A DNA stretch of 64,000 nucleotides. Origin: Oscillibacter sp. (GTDB lineage Bacteria; Bacillota; Clostridia; Oscillospirales; Oscillospiraceae). The position numbers and the translations under genes were made by a program. The notes under the pieces were generated by a model. The model worked only from the letters and a program-made list of their open reading frames with translations, was not told the DNA's origin and ran no database searches. Where the stretch lies: assembly GCA_017446225.1 (NCBI GenBank), contig JAFSRH010000048.1, positions 1-64,000 of the forward strand. The letters run 5' to 3'. This document shows positions 7,994 through 16,868 of this stretch, one piece after another. Position 1 is the first letter of the stretch; every line of letters begins with the position of its first letter.

Positions 7994-9166
7994 ATGAGAG
8001 CCTTGTTCAAGAGCCTGAAAACAGAGATAAAGCCCACGCCGGAACAGCGCGTCACTCTATTCAAGGCAATCGGGACTTGCGGATTTGTCTATAACCTGTT
8101 TTTAGCGGAGGCGGATAAGCGGTATCGGGAAGGGCCAAAGTACATGGGCGCTTATGACTTCTCCCTGTGGCTGAATCACGCGTATCTTTCCGAAAACCCG
8201 GATAAAGTCTGGATAAAGGAAACCTACGCCAAAGCGGTAAAACAGGCCATCATCAATGCAAATACGGCGTATCAGCGTTTTTTTAAAGGACTTGCCAATC
8301 ATCCGAACTTCAAAAAGAAGGGGGTCAACGAGCCGTCCTACTACTTTGTAAGAAACGGAGCGAAACAGCCGGTTGTCTGCGAGCGGCACAAAATCAAAGT
8401 CCCCGGCCTCGGATGGGTCGCGCTGAAAGAGTACGGATATTTTCCTACAGCGGCAAACGCGATTCATTCCGGCAGTATCTCTCTCCACGCGGGCCGGTTT
8501 TTCTGCTCCGTGTTGGTGGAAGTCCCCGATATGGACGCCGTAAAGCCGGAAACGAAAGGAATCGGCGTTGATTTGGGAATCAATTCTTTCGCGGTTGTCA
8601 GCGATGGGCGCGAATTTCCCAACGTCAACCGGACGCGCAAAGTCGGGAAACTGGAAAAGAGGCTCAAACGGGAACAGCGGCGGCTTTCGAGAAAACGCGA
8701 AAGTCAGAGGAAAAATTCCAAGAAAGGAAAAGATTCAAGCAAACGATATGCAAAGCAACGTCTGAAAGTTCAAAAACTCCATGATCGCCTTGACTGTATC
8801 CGCAAGGATTCCGTACGGCAAACGGTCGCCGCTCTGGTGAAAGCCAAGCCAGAGTTTGTGGCGATTGAGGATTTGAACGTTCGCGGTATGATGAGGAACC
8901 GCCATTTGTCAAAAGCCGTGGCGCAACAGAATTTCTATGGATTCCGGAATTTTCTCACATGGAAATGCAAAATGCACGGGATTCCACTTCACATTGTTGA
9001 CAGATGGTATCCAAGCTCAAAGACCTGTCATTTTTGCGGGACGCTGAAAGCGGACTTGAAACTTTCTGACCGCTCTTATGTCTGCGAAGGTTGCGGAACG
9101 CTGATTGACAGGGACTTGAACGCGGCTTTGAACATCCGCGATACAACGCAATACGTTTTGGCTTAA
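7994..9166 (+). CDS. tnpB: IS200/IS605-family RNA-guided endonuclease TnpB
   Basis: TnpB is a Cas12-like nuclease guided by an RNA from its own 3' end. This 390-residue copy looks intact: N-terminal SLKTEIKPTPEQ motif, RuvC I aspartate in GVDLGINSFAVVSDG (about residue 192), RuvC II glutamate in IEDLNVRGM (about 294), a zinc ribbon CHFCG/CEGCG (about 346-369), and RuvC III aspartate in DRDLNAALNI. No TnpA is present, so it is an IS1341-like solo copy. The ATG at 7994 is too close to GGAGGGG; TTG at 8003 has better spacing and gives the usual family N-terminus (MFKSLKTEIKPTPEQ), so the true start may be 8003. It lies between dnaK and dnaJ and is less GC-rich than they are. Confidence 0.92.
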   Translation: MRALFKSLKTEIKPTPEQRVTLFKAIGTCGFVYNLFLAEADKRYREGPKYMGAYDFSLWLNHAYLSENPDKVWIKETYAKAVKQAIINANTAYQRFFKGLANHPNFKKKGVNEPSYYFVRNGAKQPVVCERHKIKVPGLGWVALKEYGYFPTAANAIHSGSISLHAGRFFCSVLVEVPDMDAVKPETKGIGVDLGINSFAVVSDGREFPNVNRTRKVGKLEKRLKREQRRLSRKRESQRKNSKKGKDSSKRYAKQRLKVQKLHDRLDCIRKDSVRQTVAALVKAKPEFVAIEDLNVRGMMRNRHLSKAVAQQNFYGFRNFLTWKCKMHGIPLHIVDRWYPSSKTCHFCGTLKADLKLSDRSYVCEGCGTLIDRDLNAALNIRDTTQYVLA

Positions 9167-9167
9167 T

Positions 9168-9300
9168 ACCGATGGATTGTCGGGAATTTACGCCCGTGGA
9201 CTGTCAAACAAACTGTTGTACTGAAAAGGAAACTTTCAGGAAGCAGGGCAGGTTTTGAAGCGGGAAAAAGCAAAAACGTATTCAGTAGATATCTTTTATA
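9168..9300 (+). ncRNA. candidate omega-RNA / right end of the TnpB element
   Basis: Downstream of tnpB the sequence holds GTCGGGAATTTACGCCCG and several short inverted repeats, such as GAAA/TTTC around 9225. This resembles the structured right end and guide-RNA scaffold of IS605-type elements. The exact end of the element and the guide are not defined by eye. Confidence 0.4.
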
Positions 9301-9334
9301 TCGCTTGACTACGTTTTTTGAATCAGTTCAACGT

Positions 9335-10486
9335 ATGGCAGAAAACAAACGCGACTATTACGAGGTGCTGGGGGTCGGAAAGGACGCGTCGGAGGACGAC
9401 ATTAAGAAAGCCTACAAGAAAATGGCGCGCAAGTATCACCCGGACCTGAACCCCGGCGACAAGGAGGCCGAAGAAAAATTCAAGGAAGTCGGCGAAGCGT
9501 ACGAAGTCCTCTCCAACGCGGACAAGAAGGCGCGTTATGACCGGTACGGACACGCCGGAGTGGACCCGAATTTCGGCGCGGGCGGTTACGGCGGCGGCTT
9601 TAACGGCGATTTCGATTTCGGCGACTTGGGCGACATTTTCGGCAGTTTCTTTGGCGGCGGTTTCGGCGGCGCGCGCCGGAGCAACCCGAACGCCCCCCAG
9701 CGCGGCGAAAGTATCCGCGTGTCTTTGTCCATCACCTTTGAGGAAGCCGCTTTCGGCTGTCAGAAGGAGTTGACGGTCGAGCGTTACGAGACTTGCGCCG
9801 CCTGTAACGGAAACGGCTGTGCCGCCGGGACATCCCCCGAGACTTGTCCGGACTGCCACGGCGCCGGTCAGGTACAGGTCCGCAGACAAACGCCTTTCGG
9901 CACCGTGGCCACTTCCGCCCCCTGTACGCGCTGTGCCGGAAAGGGGAAGATTATCCGTCAGCCGTGCAAGGACTGTCACGGAAGCGGCATGAACCGCCGC
10001 CGCCGTACGATACAGGTCCAAATTCCCGCCGGGATTGACGCCGGACAGTCCATTTCCGTCCGCGGACAGGGGCACGCCGGAAAGAACGGCGGCGCCTCCG
10101 GGGATTTGCTCGTGTCCATCGCCATCCGCCCCCACGGACTGTTCCGCCGGGAGGGCACGTCCGTTCTGTGCGAACAGACCGTGACGTTCGCGCAGGCCGT
10201 GCTCGGCGCGCAACTGGAAATTCCCACCATTGACGGCAAAGTGCAGTACGACCTCCCGGAAGGGACCCAGAGCGGCGCAACGTTCCGCCTGAAGGGCAAG
10301 GGCATTCCGTTCATCAACGGGCGCGGACGCGGGGACCAGTACGTCACGGTCTACATCGACACGCCCAAAAACCTGAACCGGGAACAGAAAGAGGCCCTCC
10401 GCAAGTTCGCGGAAGCCATGGGAGAGACGGAACCCGATGGCGGAGAGCGCAAACCGTTCTGGAAAAAGAAGGGCCGCGGCAAGTAA
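9335..10486 (+). CDS. dnaJ: molecular chaperone DnaJ (Hsp40)
   Basis: This 383-residue co-chaperone stimulates DnaK ATPase and delivers substrates. It has a J domain with the HPD motif (YHPDLNPGD, about residues 35-43), a Gly/Phe-rich linker, four CxxCxGxG zinc-binding repeats ([32 protein letters not shown], about 150-215) and the C-terminal substrate domains. The ATG at 9335 matches the conserved N-terminus [13 protein letters not shown]. No Shine-Dalgarno sequence is visible before it or before the upstream TTG at 9305, unlike nearly all neighbours. This is probably a consequence of the TnpB element just upstream. Confidence 0.95.
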   Translation: MAENKRDYYEVLGVGKDASEDDIKKAYKKMARKYHPDLNPGDKEAEEKFKEVGEAYEVLSNADKKARYDRYGHAGVDPNFGAGGYGGGFNGDFDFGDLGDIFGSFFGGGFGGARRSNPNAPQRGESIRVSLSITFEEAAFGCQKELTVERYETCAACNGNGCAAGTSPETCPDCHGAGQVQVRRQTPFGTVATSAPCTRCAGKGKIIRQPCKDCHGSGMNRRRRTIQVQIPAGIDAGQSISVRGQGHAGKNGGASGDLLVSIAIRPHGLFRREGTSVLCEQTVTFAQAVLGAQLEIPTIDGKVQYDLPEGTQSGATFRLKGKGIPFINGRGRGDQYVTVYIDTPKNLNREQKEALRKFAEAMGETEPDGGERKPFWKKKGRGK

Positions 10487-10522
10487 ATCGGCAAATTTCC
10501 CCAAATCCCGCGAAGATCAGCA

Positions 10523-10551
10523 TTGATTTTTCCCTTGCGCGGGTCTATAAT
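10523..10551 (+). promoter_or_regulatory. promoter of the rpiB-like gene
   Basis: TTGATT (10523-10528), 17 bp, TATAAT (10546-10551). Confidence 0.75.
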
Positions 10552-10606
10552 AGCACCAACGCTTCCGGGCCTCCGGAAAACTATTGCGCACAGGAGGGCA
10601 CTTTCT

Positions 10607-11044
10607 ATGAAAATCGCGCTGGGTTGTGACCACGGCGGTTATGAGCTGATGCAATTCGTCAAGACCGTGCTGGACGGACTGGGCCACACCTATGAGGACT
10701 TCGGCTGTTATTCCCCTGAAAGCTGTGACTACCCCGACTTCGGCGAACCGGCCGCGCGGGCCGTGGCCGAGGGGAAATGTGACCGCGGAATTGTCATCTG
10801 CCTGACCGGTATCGGCATTTCCATCACCGCCAACAAAGTCAAGGGGATCCGTTGCGCCCATTGCGCCGACTGTCTGCAAGCCGAGTTGACCCGCCGCCAC
10901 AACAACGCCAATATGCTGGCCATAGGCGCCGGTTTCACCGGACCCGAAATGGCGCGGCGGATGGTGGAAGTGTTCCTTTCGACCGACTTCGAGGGCGGGC
11001 GGCATGAGCGCCGCGTCAACAAGATGATGGCCGTTGAAAACTGA
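10607..11044 (+). CDS. rpiB: RpiB/LacA/LacB family sugar-phosphate isomerase
   Basis: This 145-residue enzyme resembles ribose-5-phosphate isomerase B, which interconverts ribose 5-phosphate and ribulose 5-phosphate. It has the N-terminal IALGCDHGGYELM motif and the loop ICLTGIGISITANKVKGIRCA. In that loop Thr replaces the catalytic Cys seen in many RpiB proteins (usually GTGIG preceded by C), so ketose/aldose specificity is less certain and a LacA/LacB-like role is possible. It starts after AGGAGGG, under its own promoter, and precedes a putative glycoside hydrolase. Confidence 0.8.
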   Translation: MKIALGCDHGGYELMQFVKTVLDGLGHTYEDFGCYSPESCDYPDFGEPAARAVAEGKCDRGIVICLTGIGISITANKVKGIRCAHCADCLQAELTRRHNNANMLAIGAGFTGPEMARRMVEVFLSTDFEGGRHERRVNKMMAVEN

Positions 11045-11070
11045 GCGCTGACGGGGAAAGGGGCGGCGAT

Positions 11071-12195
11071 ATGCCAAAGGTAAAGGGCTATACAAGTTAT
11101 CGTGGCCGCGGGCCTCTGTGGAAGCTGGTGGTCACCGTGTTGCTGCTTGCGGTCATTCTGGCCTCCTTTGGTGTGCTTCTGTTACAGCGCAGCATGGTGG
11201 TGGAAGATGACGGTACGCGGCAGGTCCGCTTTCCGTGGCAGGAGGAGACGGACCCCGGCGCCGAAAATCCGGACGTCTTGCCCGTTGACGCCGAACCGCT
11301 CCCGGACGAAACGGAACCGGAGCCTTCCGTCACGCCCGACACGGAAACGGTCCCGGACGAACAGACCGCCGAAGTGCCGGAACCGGAACCCCCGGCCCAG
11401 CCCGACTTCTTCCATGTCTACCCGGTACAGGCTACGCCTTTGTCGGTCTCGACCTATGAGGAAATCTCGTGGCTGCTGCGCCGGAACAGTCAGTACAACG
11501 CCGTCTCCGTGCGCCTGAAAGACGCGGAAGGCTGGGTGTATTTTGACAGTCCCAACATCATTTATACGGAAGTTATCACCGAGTCGAAAAACATTGCCGC
11601 CGATACCACGGAGGCTCTGAAAAAGCTGACCGGCGCCGATACGCATACCATTGCAAGTCTGGCGTGTTTCCGCGACTGGCGCGCGTCCAACGGCAACGTC
11701 CGGGCGCGTCTGCGCAACCTCAGCGGACGTATTTTTCAGGACGGCAACGAAGATTTCTGGCTCGACCCCTCCCGCGAAGTCACAAGAACCTACCTCTGTA
11801 ATCTGGCCCGTGACGCCGCCGAACTGGGATTTGACGAAATTCTCCTGACGGACGCCTGTTACCCCTCCGTCGGACGTCTCGACCGGATTCTGTACGGCGA
11901 CCTGTCAACGGCCGAAAACCTCGCCGTTTTCTTTTCGGAAGTCAGAAAGACGCTGGAACCTTATCATGTGGCGCTTTCCGTTGAGGTTCCGAAGGAAATT
12001 TTGCTCAACCGTGACACGCCGCATTCGTCCGGGCTGTCCATTGACATCATTGCCCCGTACGTGGACCGCGTCTACGCGAAAGTGGAGCCGTCGGAGGTAC
12101 AGGGCTGTACGGACGCGCTGGCGGGGGTGTTAATGTTCGTGCCGGAGTTGTCCGCGTTGCCGGACCCCGCCCCGGCGCGGTACGTGTACCGGTAA
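11071..12195 (+). CDS. membrane-anchored putative glycoside hydrolase (DUF4015-like)
   Basis: This 374-residue protein has one N-terminal transmembrane helix (about residues 16-38). An acidic Pro/Glu-rich linker runs to about 115, and a TIM-barrel-like extracellular domain follows. That domain resembles the DUF4015 putative glycosyl hydrolase family (NAVSVRLKDAEGWVYF, IASLACFRDW, FWLDPSREVTRTYLCNLARDAAELGFDEILLTDACYP). It starts 26 bp after rpiB with GGGGCGG as ribosome-binding site. The substrate is unknown. The barrel assignment is from motif resemblance only. Confidence 0.6.
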   Translation: MPKVKGYTSYRGRGPLWKLVVTVLLLAVILASFGVLLLQRSMVVEDDGTRQVRFPWQEETDPGAENPDVLPVDAEPLPDETEPEPSVTPDTETVPDEQTAEVPEPEPPAQPDFFHVYPVQATPLSVSTYEEISWLLRRNSQYNAVSVRLKDAEGWVYFDSPNIIYTEVITESKNIAADTTEALKKLTGADTHTIASLACFRDWRASNGNVRARLRNLSGRIFQDGNEDFWLDPSREVTRTYLCNLARDAAELGFDEILLTDACYPSVGRLDRILYGDLSTAENLAVFFSEVRKTLEPYHVALSVEVPKEILLNRDTPHSSGLSIDIIAPYVDRVYAKVEPSEVQGCTDALAGVLMFVPELSALPDPAPARYVYR

Positions 12196-12201
12196 AGCGG
12201 A

Positions 12202-12232
12202 TCCCGTCCCGTTTTGGAAGTCCGGGACGGGA
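12202..12232 (+). terminator. strong hairpin after the glycoside hydrolase gene
   Basis: A perfect 10-bp stem (TCCCGTCCCG with CGGGACGGGA) has an 11-nt loop and no U-run. It lies just before the next ribosome-binding site and may be a terminator or mRNA-stabilising structure. Confidence 0.4.
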
Positions 12233-12267
12233 CGCTATCACGAACCGTGATGAAAGGAAGTTGTTGT

Positions 12268-13128
12268 ATGAAAAAGTTCGCCTCTATGTTGCTGGCGTTC
12301 TCGCTGACGCTCTGTCTGGCGGGTTGCGGCGGCGAAACCGCCGCCCCGCTGAACGATGCGCAGGAAAGTAAGGCGGCGGAAGAGTCCGCCCCGCTCCCTG
12401 ACGATGCGGAACCGTCCGCGGAGGACGCCGTACAGTCCCCCAACGCCGCCCTGACCACCATCTCCCCCGGAAAACTGACCATGTCCACAAACGCCGCCTT
12501 CCCGCCTTATGAAATGACCACGGACGCCGGCGGCTTTGAAGGCATTGACGTGGAAATTGCCGGGATGATTGCCGAAAAGCTCGGTCTCGAACTCCAGATT
12601 GACGATATGGACTTTGACTCCGCTTTGCTGGCGGTCCGCATGGCGAAAAGCGACATGGTCATGGCCGGCGTGTCGGTACGTCCGGACCGGCTGGAAGTCA
12701 TGGACTTTTCCGACAGTTACGCCACCGGCGTACAGGTGGTCATTGTCCCGGAAGGCTCCGATGTGACGCTGGACAATCTCGGCGACCATATGATTGGCAC
12801 GCAACGCGCCACGACCGGCTATATGTACTGTGTGGACGACTACGGCGAAAACCATGTGACCGCGTACGATAACGGTATGACCGCGATTCAGGCCCTCAAC
12901 AACGGCCAAGTGGACTGCGTGGTCATTGACAACGCCCCCGCGCAGGTGCTGGTCTCCCAGAACCCCGGCCTGACGATTCTTGACACCGAATATGTCGTGG
13001 AAGATTACGCTATCGGTATGCGCAAGGAAAATCCGGCTCTGCTGGCGGCGGTCAATAACGCGTTGGCCGAACTGAAGGCGGACGGCTCTATTCAGGCCGT
13101 GATTGACAAGTATATCACAGCCGAATAA
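12268..13128 (+). CDS. amino acid ABC transporter substrate-binding lipoprotein
   Basis: This 286-residue lipoprotein has a signal peptide with lipobox LAGC (Cys about 18), an acidic spacer, then a family 3 solute-binding fold (LTMSTNAAFPPYEM, FEGIDVEIAGMIAEKLG, VMAGVSVRPDRLEVMDFSDSY). It captures polar amino acids and passes them to the permease and ATPase encoded next. The ATG at 12268 follows GAAAGGAAG; an upstream in-frame start would spoil the signal peptide. A terminator directly after it probably makes binding protein more abundant than the membrane parts. Confidence 0.9.
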   Translation: MKKFASMLLAFSLTLCLAGCGGETAAPLNDAQESKAAEESAPLPDDAEPSAEDAVQSPNAALTTISPGKLTMSTNAAFPPYEMTTDAGGFEGIDVEIAGMIAEKLGLELQIDDMDFDSALLAVRMAKSDMVMAGVSVRPDRLEVMDFSDSYATGVQVVIVPEGSDVTLDNLGDHMIGTQRATTGYMYCVDDYGENHVTAYDNGMTAIQALNNGQVDCVVIDNAPAQVLVSQNPGLTILDTEYVVEDYAIGMRKENPALLAAVNNALAELKADGSIQAVIDKYITAE

Positions 13129-13138
13129 AACTCCCGAA

Positions 13139-13165
13139 GGGGCGGCCCGCGCCGCCCCTGTTTTT
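13139..13165 (+). terminator. Rho-independent terminator or attenuator
   Basis: GGGGCGGC, a 4-nt loop, GCCGCCCC, then TGTTTTT. It lies between the binding-protein gene and the permease gene, so it is expected to allow partial read-through. Confidence 0.8.
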
Positions 13166-13204
13166 GAAAACTCCGGCGTATCCATGTAAAAGAGGTGAAA
13201 GTTT

Positions 13205-13981
13205 TTGGAACAATGGGGCATTCTTTACAATGAGTGGCGGCAACTGATGATTACCGGCCAGCTGCATTCCGCGTGGAAACGGCTCTTTGTGCTCTTCTAT
13301 CAGGCGTTCATTGAGGCGGACCGCTGGAAGCAGTACCTCAACGGCGTGGGCACGACCCTGTACGTCACGGCCATGGCGCTGGTACTGGGTATCGTGCTGG
13401 GCGTGATTGTGGCGGTGATCCGTACGTCCCACGCGCAACAGAGGCCCGGACAGCGTAATTTGCTCTTAGGCCTCGTAAATCTGGTCTGCCGGGTGTACGT
13501 AACCGTCATACGCGGCACGCCCATGATGGTACAGCTCCTGATTATGGGCATGGTCATTTTCAAGAGCAGTCGTAATTTTACCATGGTCGGCGCGCTGTCG
13601 CTGGGTATCAACTCCGGGGCGTACGTATCGGAGATTATCCGGGGCGGCCTGATGTCGCTGGACCCCGGACAGTCGGAGGCGGGCCGCTCTCTGGGCCTGA
13701 ACTATCTGGACACCATGCGCTTTATCGTGGTCCCGCAGGCAATCAAGGCGATTCTGCCCGCGCTGGGCAACGAGTTCATCATCCTGTTGAAAGACACGTC
13801 CCTGATTACGGTCATCGGCGGAAAGGAACTGCTCTACGCCGCGCAGGGCATTTACGGCCGCACTTACGAGCAGATGTTCCCGTTGTTCGGAATCGCCCTC
13901 ATTTATCTGGTACTGGTCATGATTTTCAGTTGGTTGCAGGGGATTCTTGAAAGGAGGCTCAGGCAGAGTGATAGACGTTAA
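13205..13981 (+). CDS. polar amino acid ABC transporter permease
   Basis: This 258-residue inner-membrane permease has about five or six hydrophobic segments and the HisM/GlnP family features [17 protein letters not shown] and an EAA loop [24 protein letters not shown]. It starts at TTG 13205 after GAGGTG. It overlaps the ATPase gene by 14 bp, so the two subunits are probably made in step. Confidence 0.9.
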   Translation: MEQWGILYNEWRQLMITGQLHSAWKRLFVLFYQAFIEADRWKQYLNGVGTTLYVTAMALVLGIVLGVIVAVIRTSHAQQRPGQRNLLLGLVNLVCRVYVTVIRGTPMMVQLLIMGMVIFKSSRNFTMVGALSLGINSGAYVSEIIRGGLMSLDPGQSEAGRSLGLNYLDTMRFIVVPQAIKAILPALGNEFIILLKDTSLITVIGGKELLYAAQGIYGRTYEQMFPLFGIALIYLVLVMIFSWLQGILERRLRQSDRR

Positions 13982-14690
13982 ACATCTCTCCAAGTCGTTC
14001 GGACATCATTTAGTGCTGGACGATATTTCACAGCATATCCGCCCGGGAGAGAAAGTCGTAATCATTGGGCCGTCCGGCTCCGGCAAGTCCACGTTTTTAC
14101 GCTGTCTGAACCTTCTGGAAGAACCCACGGCGGGCGAAATCACCTTTGACGGGACCGTCATCACGGACCCGAAAGTGAAGATTGACCTTGTCCGGCGGCA
14201 GATGGGAATGGTCTTTCAGCATTTCAACCTGTTCCCGAATATGACGATTCGGAAGAATATCACGCTGGCGCCCGTCCGCACGGGCCTAATGAAGCAGGCG
14301 GAGGCCGATGAGACCGCCGAAACCCTGTTACAGCGTGTCGGACTGCGTGACCGTATCGACGCCTACCCGGCGCAGTTGTCGGGCGGACAGAAACAGCGCG
14401 TCGCGATTGTACGCGCCCTTGCCATGCGCCCGAAACTCATGCTCTTTGACGAGCCGACTTCCGCGCTGGACCCGGAAATGGTCGGGGAAGTGCTGGAAGT
14501 CATGAAACAGCTTGCCAAAGAGGGAATGACCATGGTCGTGGTGACGCATGAAATGGGCTTCGCGCGGGAAGTGGGGAGCCGCGTCCTGTTTATGGCGGAC
14601 GGTAAGGTGCTGGAAGAAAATCCCCCGGCGTTACTCTTCGGCAGTCCGACCCACCCGCGCCTGAAAGACTTCCTCAGTAAAGTGCTTTGA
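13968..14690 (+). CDS. amino acid ABC transporter ATP-binding protein
   Basis: This 240-residue ATPase drives the adjacent importer. Visible motifs are Walker [10 protein letters not shown] (about residues 31-39), Q-loop in GMVFQHFNL, signature LSGGQKQR, Walker [15 protein letters not shown] and the switch His in VVTHEMGF. All catalytic residues are present. The GTG at 13968 is chosen because AAAGGAGG lies ten bases upstream and the product then begins [12 protein letters not shown] like its relatives. It is third in a binding protein-permease-ATPase operon. Confidence 0.92.
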   Translation: MIDVKHLSKSFGHHLVLDDISQHIRPGEKVVIIGPSGSGKSTFLRCLNLLEEPTAGEITFDGTVITDPKVKIDLVRRQMGMVFQHFNLFPNMTIRKNITLAPVRTGLMKQAEADETAETLLQRVGLRDRIDAYPAQLSGGQKQRVAIVRALAMRPKLMLFDEPTSALDPEMVGEVLEVMKQLAKEGMTMVVVTHEMGFAREVGSRVLFMADGKVLEENPPALLFGSPTHPRLKDFLSKVL

Positions 14691-14708
14691 CAGAAAAGGG
14701 ATGATTTT

Positions 14709-15728
14709 ATGTCAGTCAACAGCTTCGCGTTTGGCGCCCTCCCGGACGGGACCCCGGTCACGGCCTACCGGCTGGAAAACGCCGCGGGCGCGTCCGTGAC
14801 CGCGCTGGACTACGGCGCGATTTTACAGGCCCTGCGCGTCCCGGCCCGTGACGGCTCCATGGTGGACGTCCTGCTCGGTTACGATAACCCCGTACAGTAC
14901 GACACCCTCGGCGGACATCTGGGCGGCACGCTGGGACGTGTCGGAAACCGTATCGGCGGCGCGGCCTTCTCCCTGAACGGCGTGACCTACCATCTGGTCA
15001 AGAACAACGGGGAAAACCATATTCACGGCGGAATCAAAGGCTTTGACCACCGGATGTGGGACGTCACGCCGGAAGAAAACCGGCTTGTGTTCCGCCGCCT
15101 CTCCCCGGACGGGGAGGAAGGCTATCCCGGCAACCTCACGGTACAGGTCGTCTTTACGCTCAGTGACGACAACCGTCTGAACATCGCCTATGACGCCGAT
15201 ACCGACAAAGATACCGTGGTAAACCTGACCAACCACGCCTATTTCAACCTCAACGGCGGCGGCTCCGTACTGGACCACACGGTACAGATTTTCTCGGAAC
15301 GTATCACGGAGAGCGATTCGACCGGCCTGCCCACCGGAAAAATACTCGACATCGCCGGCACCCCCTTCGACTTCCGCGAGCCGCGTTCCGTTGGCTCCCA
15401 AATTGACGCCGACAACGTCCAGTTAAAGAACGGCAAGGGCTACGACCATAACTATATTCTGGCCGTGAAACGCGCCGCCGTGCTCTACAGCGACAAAACC
15501 GGTCTGGAAATGACCGTGGAAACGGACCTGCCCGGCATGCAGTTCTACACCGCAAACGGCCTGAGCGAACGCCCCGGAAAATATGGTCCGCTCCGCCCCC
15601 GGGAGGCCGTCTGCTTTGAAACCCAGCTCTTTCCCAACGGCACGAACTGTTACGGCTTCCCGTCTCCGGTTCTGCGCGCCGGGGAACATTTGCACACTGA
15701 AACCGCGTACGCCTTCCGCGTGCGCTGA
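14709..15728 (+). CDS. galM: aldose 1-epimerase (mutarotase)
   Basis: This 339-residue enzyme interconverts alpha and beta anomers of galactose or glucose. It carries the conserved substrate loop GENHIHGGIKGFDHRMW, the catalytic histidine in VVNLTNHAYFNLNG (about residue 175), and late acidic residues near AVCFETQLFPN. Length is normal. It starts 18 bp after the ABC ATPase gene and may be read through from that operon, though the functional link to amino acid uptake is not obvious. Confidence 0.88.
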   Translation: MSVNSFAFGALPDGTPVTAYRLENAAGASVTALDYGAILQALRVPARDGSMVDVLLGYDNPVQYDTLGGHLGGTLGRVGNRIGGAAFSLNGVTYHLVKNNGENHIHGGIKGFDHRMWDVTPEENRLVFRRLSPDGEEGYPGNLTVQVVFTLSDDNRLNIAYDADTDKDTVVNLTNHAYFNLNGGGSVLDHTVQIFSERITESDSTGLPTGKILDIAGTPFDFREPRSVGSQIDADNVQLKNGKGYDHNYILAVKRAAVLYSDKTGLEMTVETDLPGMQFYTANGLSERPGKYGPLRPREAVCFETQLFPNGTNCYGFPSPVLRAGEHLHTETAYAFRVR

Positions 15729-15751
15729 ACTCCAGCAAAGGACTTGATACC

Positions 15752-16849
15752 ATGACCAAAATTGACATCATCTCCGGCTTTTTGGGCGCCGGAAAAACGA
15801 CCCTCATCAAAAAACTGCTGGCGGAGGCCTTCCCCGGTGAAAAAATCGTGCTGATTGAAAACGAGTTCGGGGAAATCAGCATTGACGGCGGTTTCCTCAA
15901 GGAATCCGGCGTGCAGATTTCGGAACTCTCTTCGGGCTGTATCTGCTGTACGATTGTGGGCGATTTCAGCAAGGCGCTGGCGGACGTACAGGAACAGTTT
16001 CACCCGGACCGCGTCTTGATTGAGCCATCCGGCGTGGGCAAACTCAGTGACGTGATCGTTGCCGTCAAGGGCGTGGACGTCCCCGGAATGGAACTGAACA
16101 GTTACGTGACGGTCGCCGATGCCACGAAAGCGAAAACGTATATGAAGAACTTCGGCGAGTTTTACAACAATCAGGTGGAATCCGCCGGGACCATTGTCCT
16201 GTCACGGACACAGAAACTGTCACAGGAAAAATTAGAGGCGGTAGTCGGGCTTCTGCGGGAAAAGAATCCGGACGCGGCCATTCTTACCACGCCGTGGGAC
16301 GAATTAAGCGGGCAAACGATTCTGTCGGCCATGGAAAAGGTGTCGCTGGCGGACGAACTGCTTGCAAAAATGCGCGCGGAACATGAGGCGGAAGAGGCCG
16401 AACACGAGCATGAACATCACCATGACCACGATCACGATCATGAGCATGAGCATCACCATGACCACGATCACGATCATGACCACGATCATGAGCATGAACA
16501 CGACCACGACCATGACCATGACCACGATCATGAACACCACCATGAGCATGAGCATGGACACCATCACCATCACGCGGACGAAGTGTTCTCATCATGGGGC
16601 AAGGAGACGCCGAAAGTATTTGCCAAGGCGGAAATTGAGCGTATCCTGTCCGCGCTGGACGGCGGCGGGTACGGAAAAATTCTCCGGGCCAAGGGCATTG
16701 TCAACGGCGAGAACGGACAGTGGCTGGAATTCGACTACGTGCCGGAAGAATCCGAAATCCGGGCCGGACACCCCGATTATACGGGCCGTCTGTGCGTCAT
16801 TGGCGCGGAACTGGACGAGGCCAAACTGGCCGCGCTGTTCGGACTGTAA
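15752..16849 (+). CDS. G3E-family GTPase, CobW/ZNG1-like metallochaperone with His-rich linker
   Basis: This 365-residue GTPase has Walker A GFLGAGKTTLIKKLL (about residues 9-23), ENEFGE, and the metal-binding CxCC motif (SGCICCT, about 62-68). A highly charged stretch of His, Asp and Glu runs from about residue 220 to 272, followed by a CobW C-terminal domain. G3E proteins of this type deliver zinc, cobalt or another metal to target enzymes. The His/Asp/Glu tract should bind metal. It precedes a second G3E protein by 19 bp. No Zur-type site was recognised. Confidence 0.88.
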   Translation: MTKIDIISGFLGAGKTTLIKKLLAEAFPGEKIVLIENEFGEISIDGGFLKESGVQISELSSGCICCTIVGDFSKALADVQEQFHPDRVLIEPSGVGKLSDVIVAVKGVDVPGMELNSYVTVADATKAKTYMKNFGEFYNNQVESAGTIVLSRTQKLSQEKLEAVVGLLREKNPDAAILTTPWDELSGQTILSAMEKVSLADELLAKMRAEHEAEEAEHEHEHHHDHDHDHEHEHHHDHDHDHDHDHEHEHDHDHDHDHDHEHHHEHEHGHHHHHADEVFSSWGKETPKVFAKAEIERILSALDGGGYGKILRAKGIVNGENGQWLEFDYVPEESEIRAGHPDYTGRLCVIGAELDEAKLAALFGL

Positions 16850-16868
16850 GCGGTAAGGAAGTGGTCGT

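Noticed and set aside
9323..10504. 393-codon minus-strand frame opposite dnaJ
   Set aside because: Shadow of dnaJ with low-complexity residue use and no recognisable domain.
16284..16595. Minus-strand and +1 frames over the His-rich linker of the G3E GTPase
   Set aside because: Simple CAT/GAC repeats stay open in several frames; only the GTPase frame has domains on both sides.
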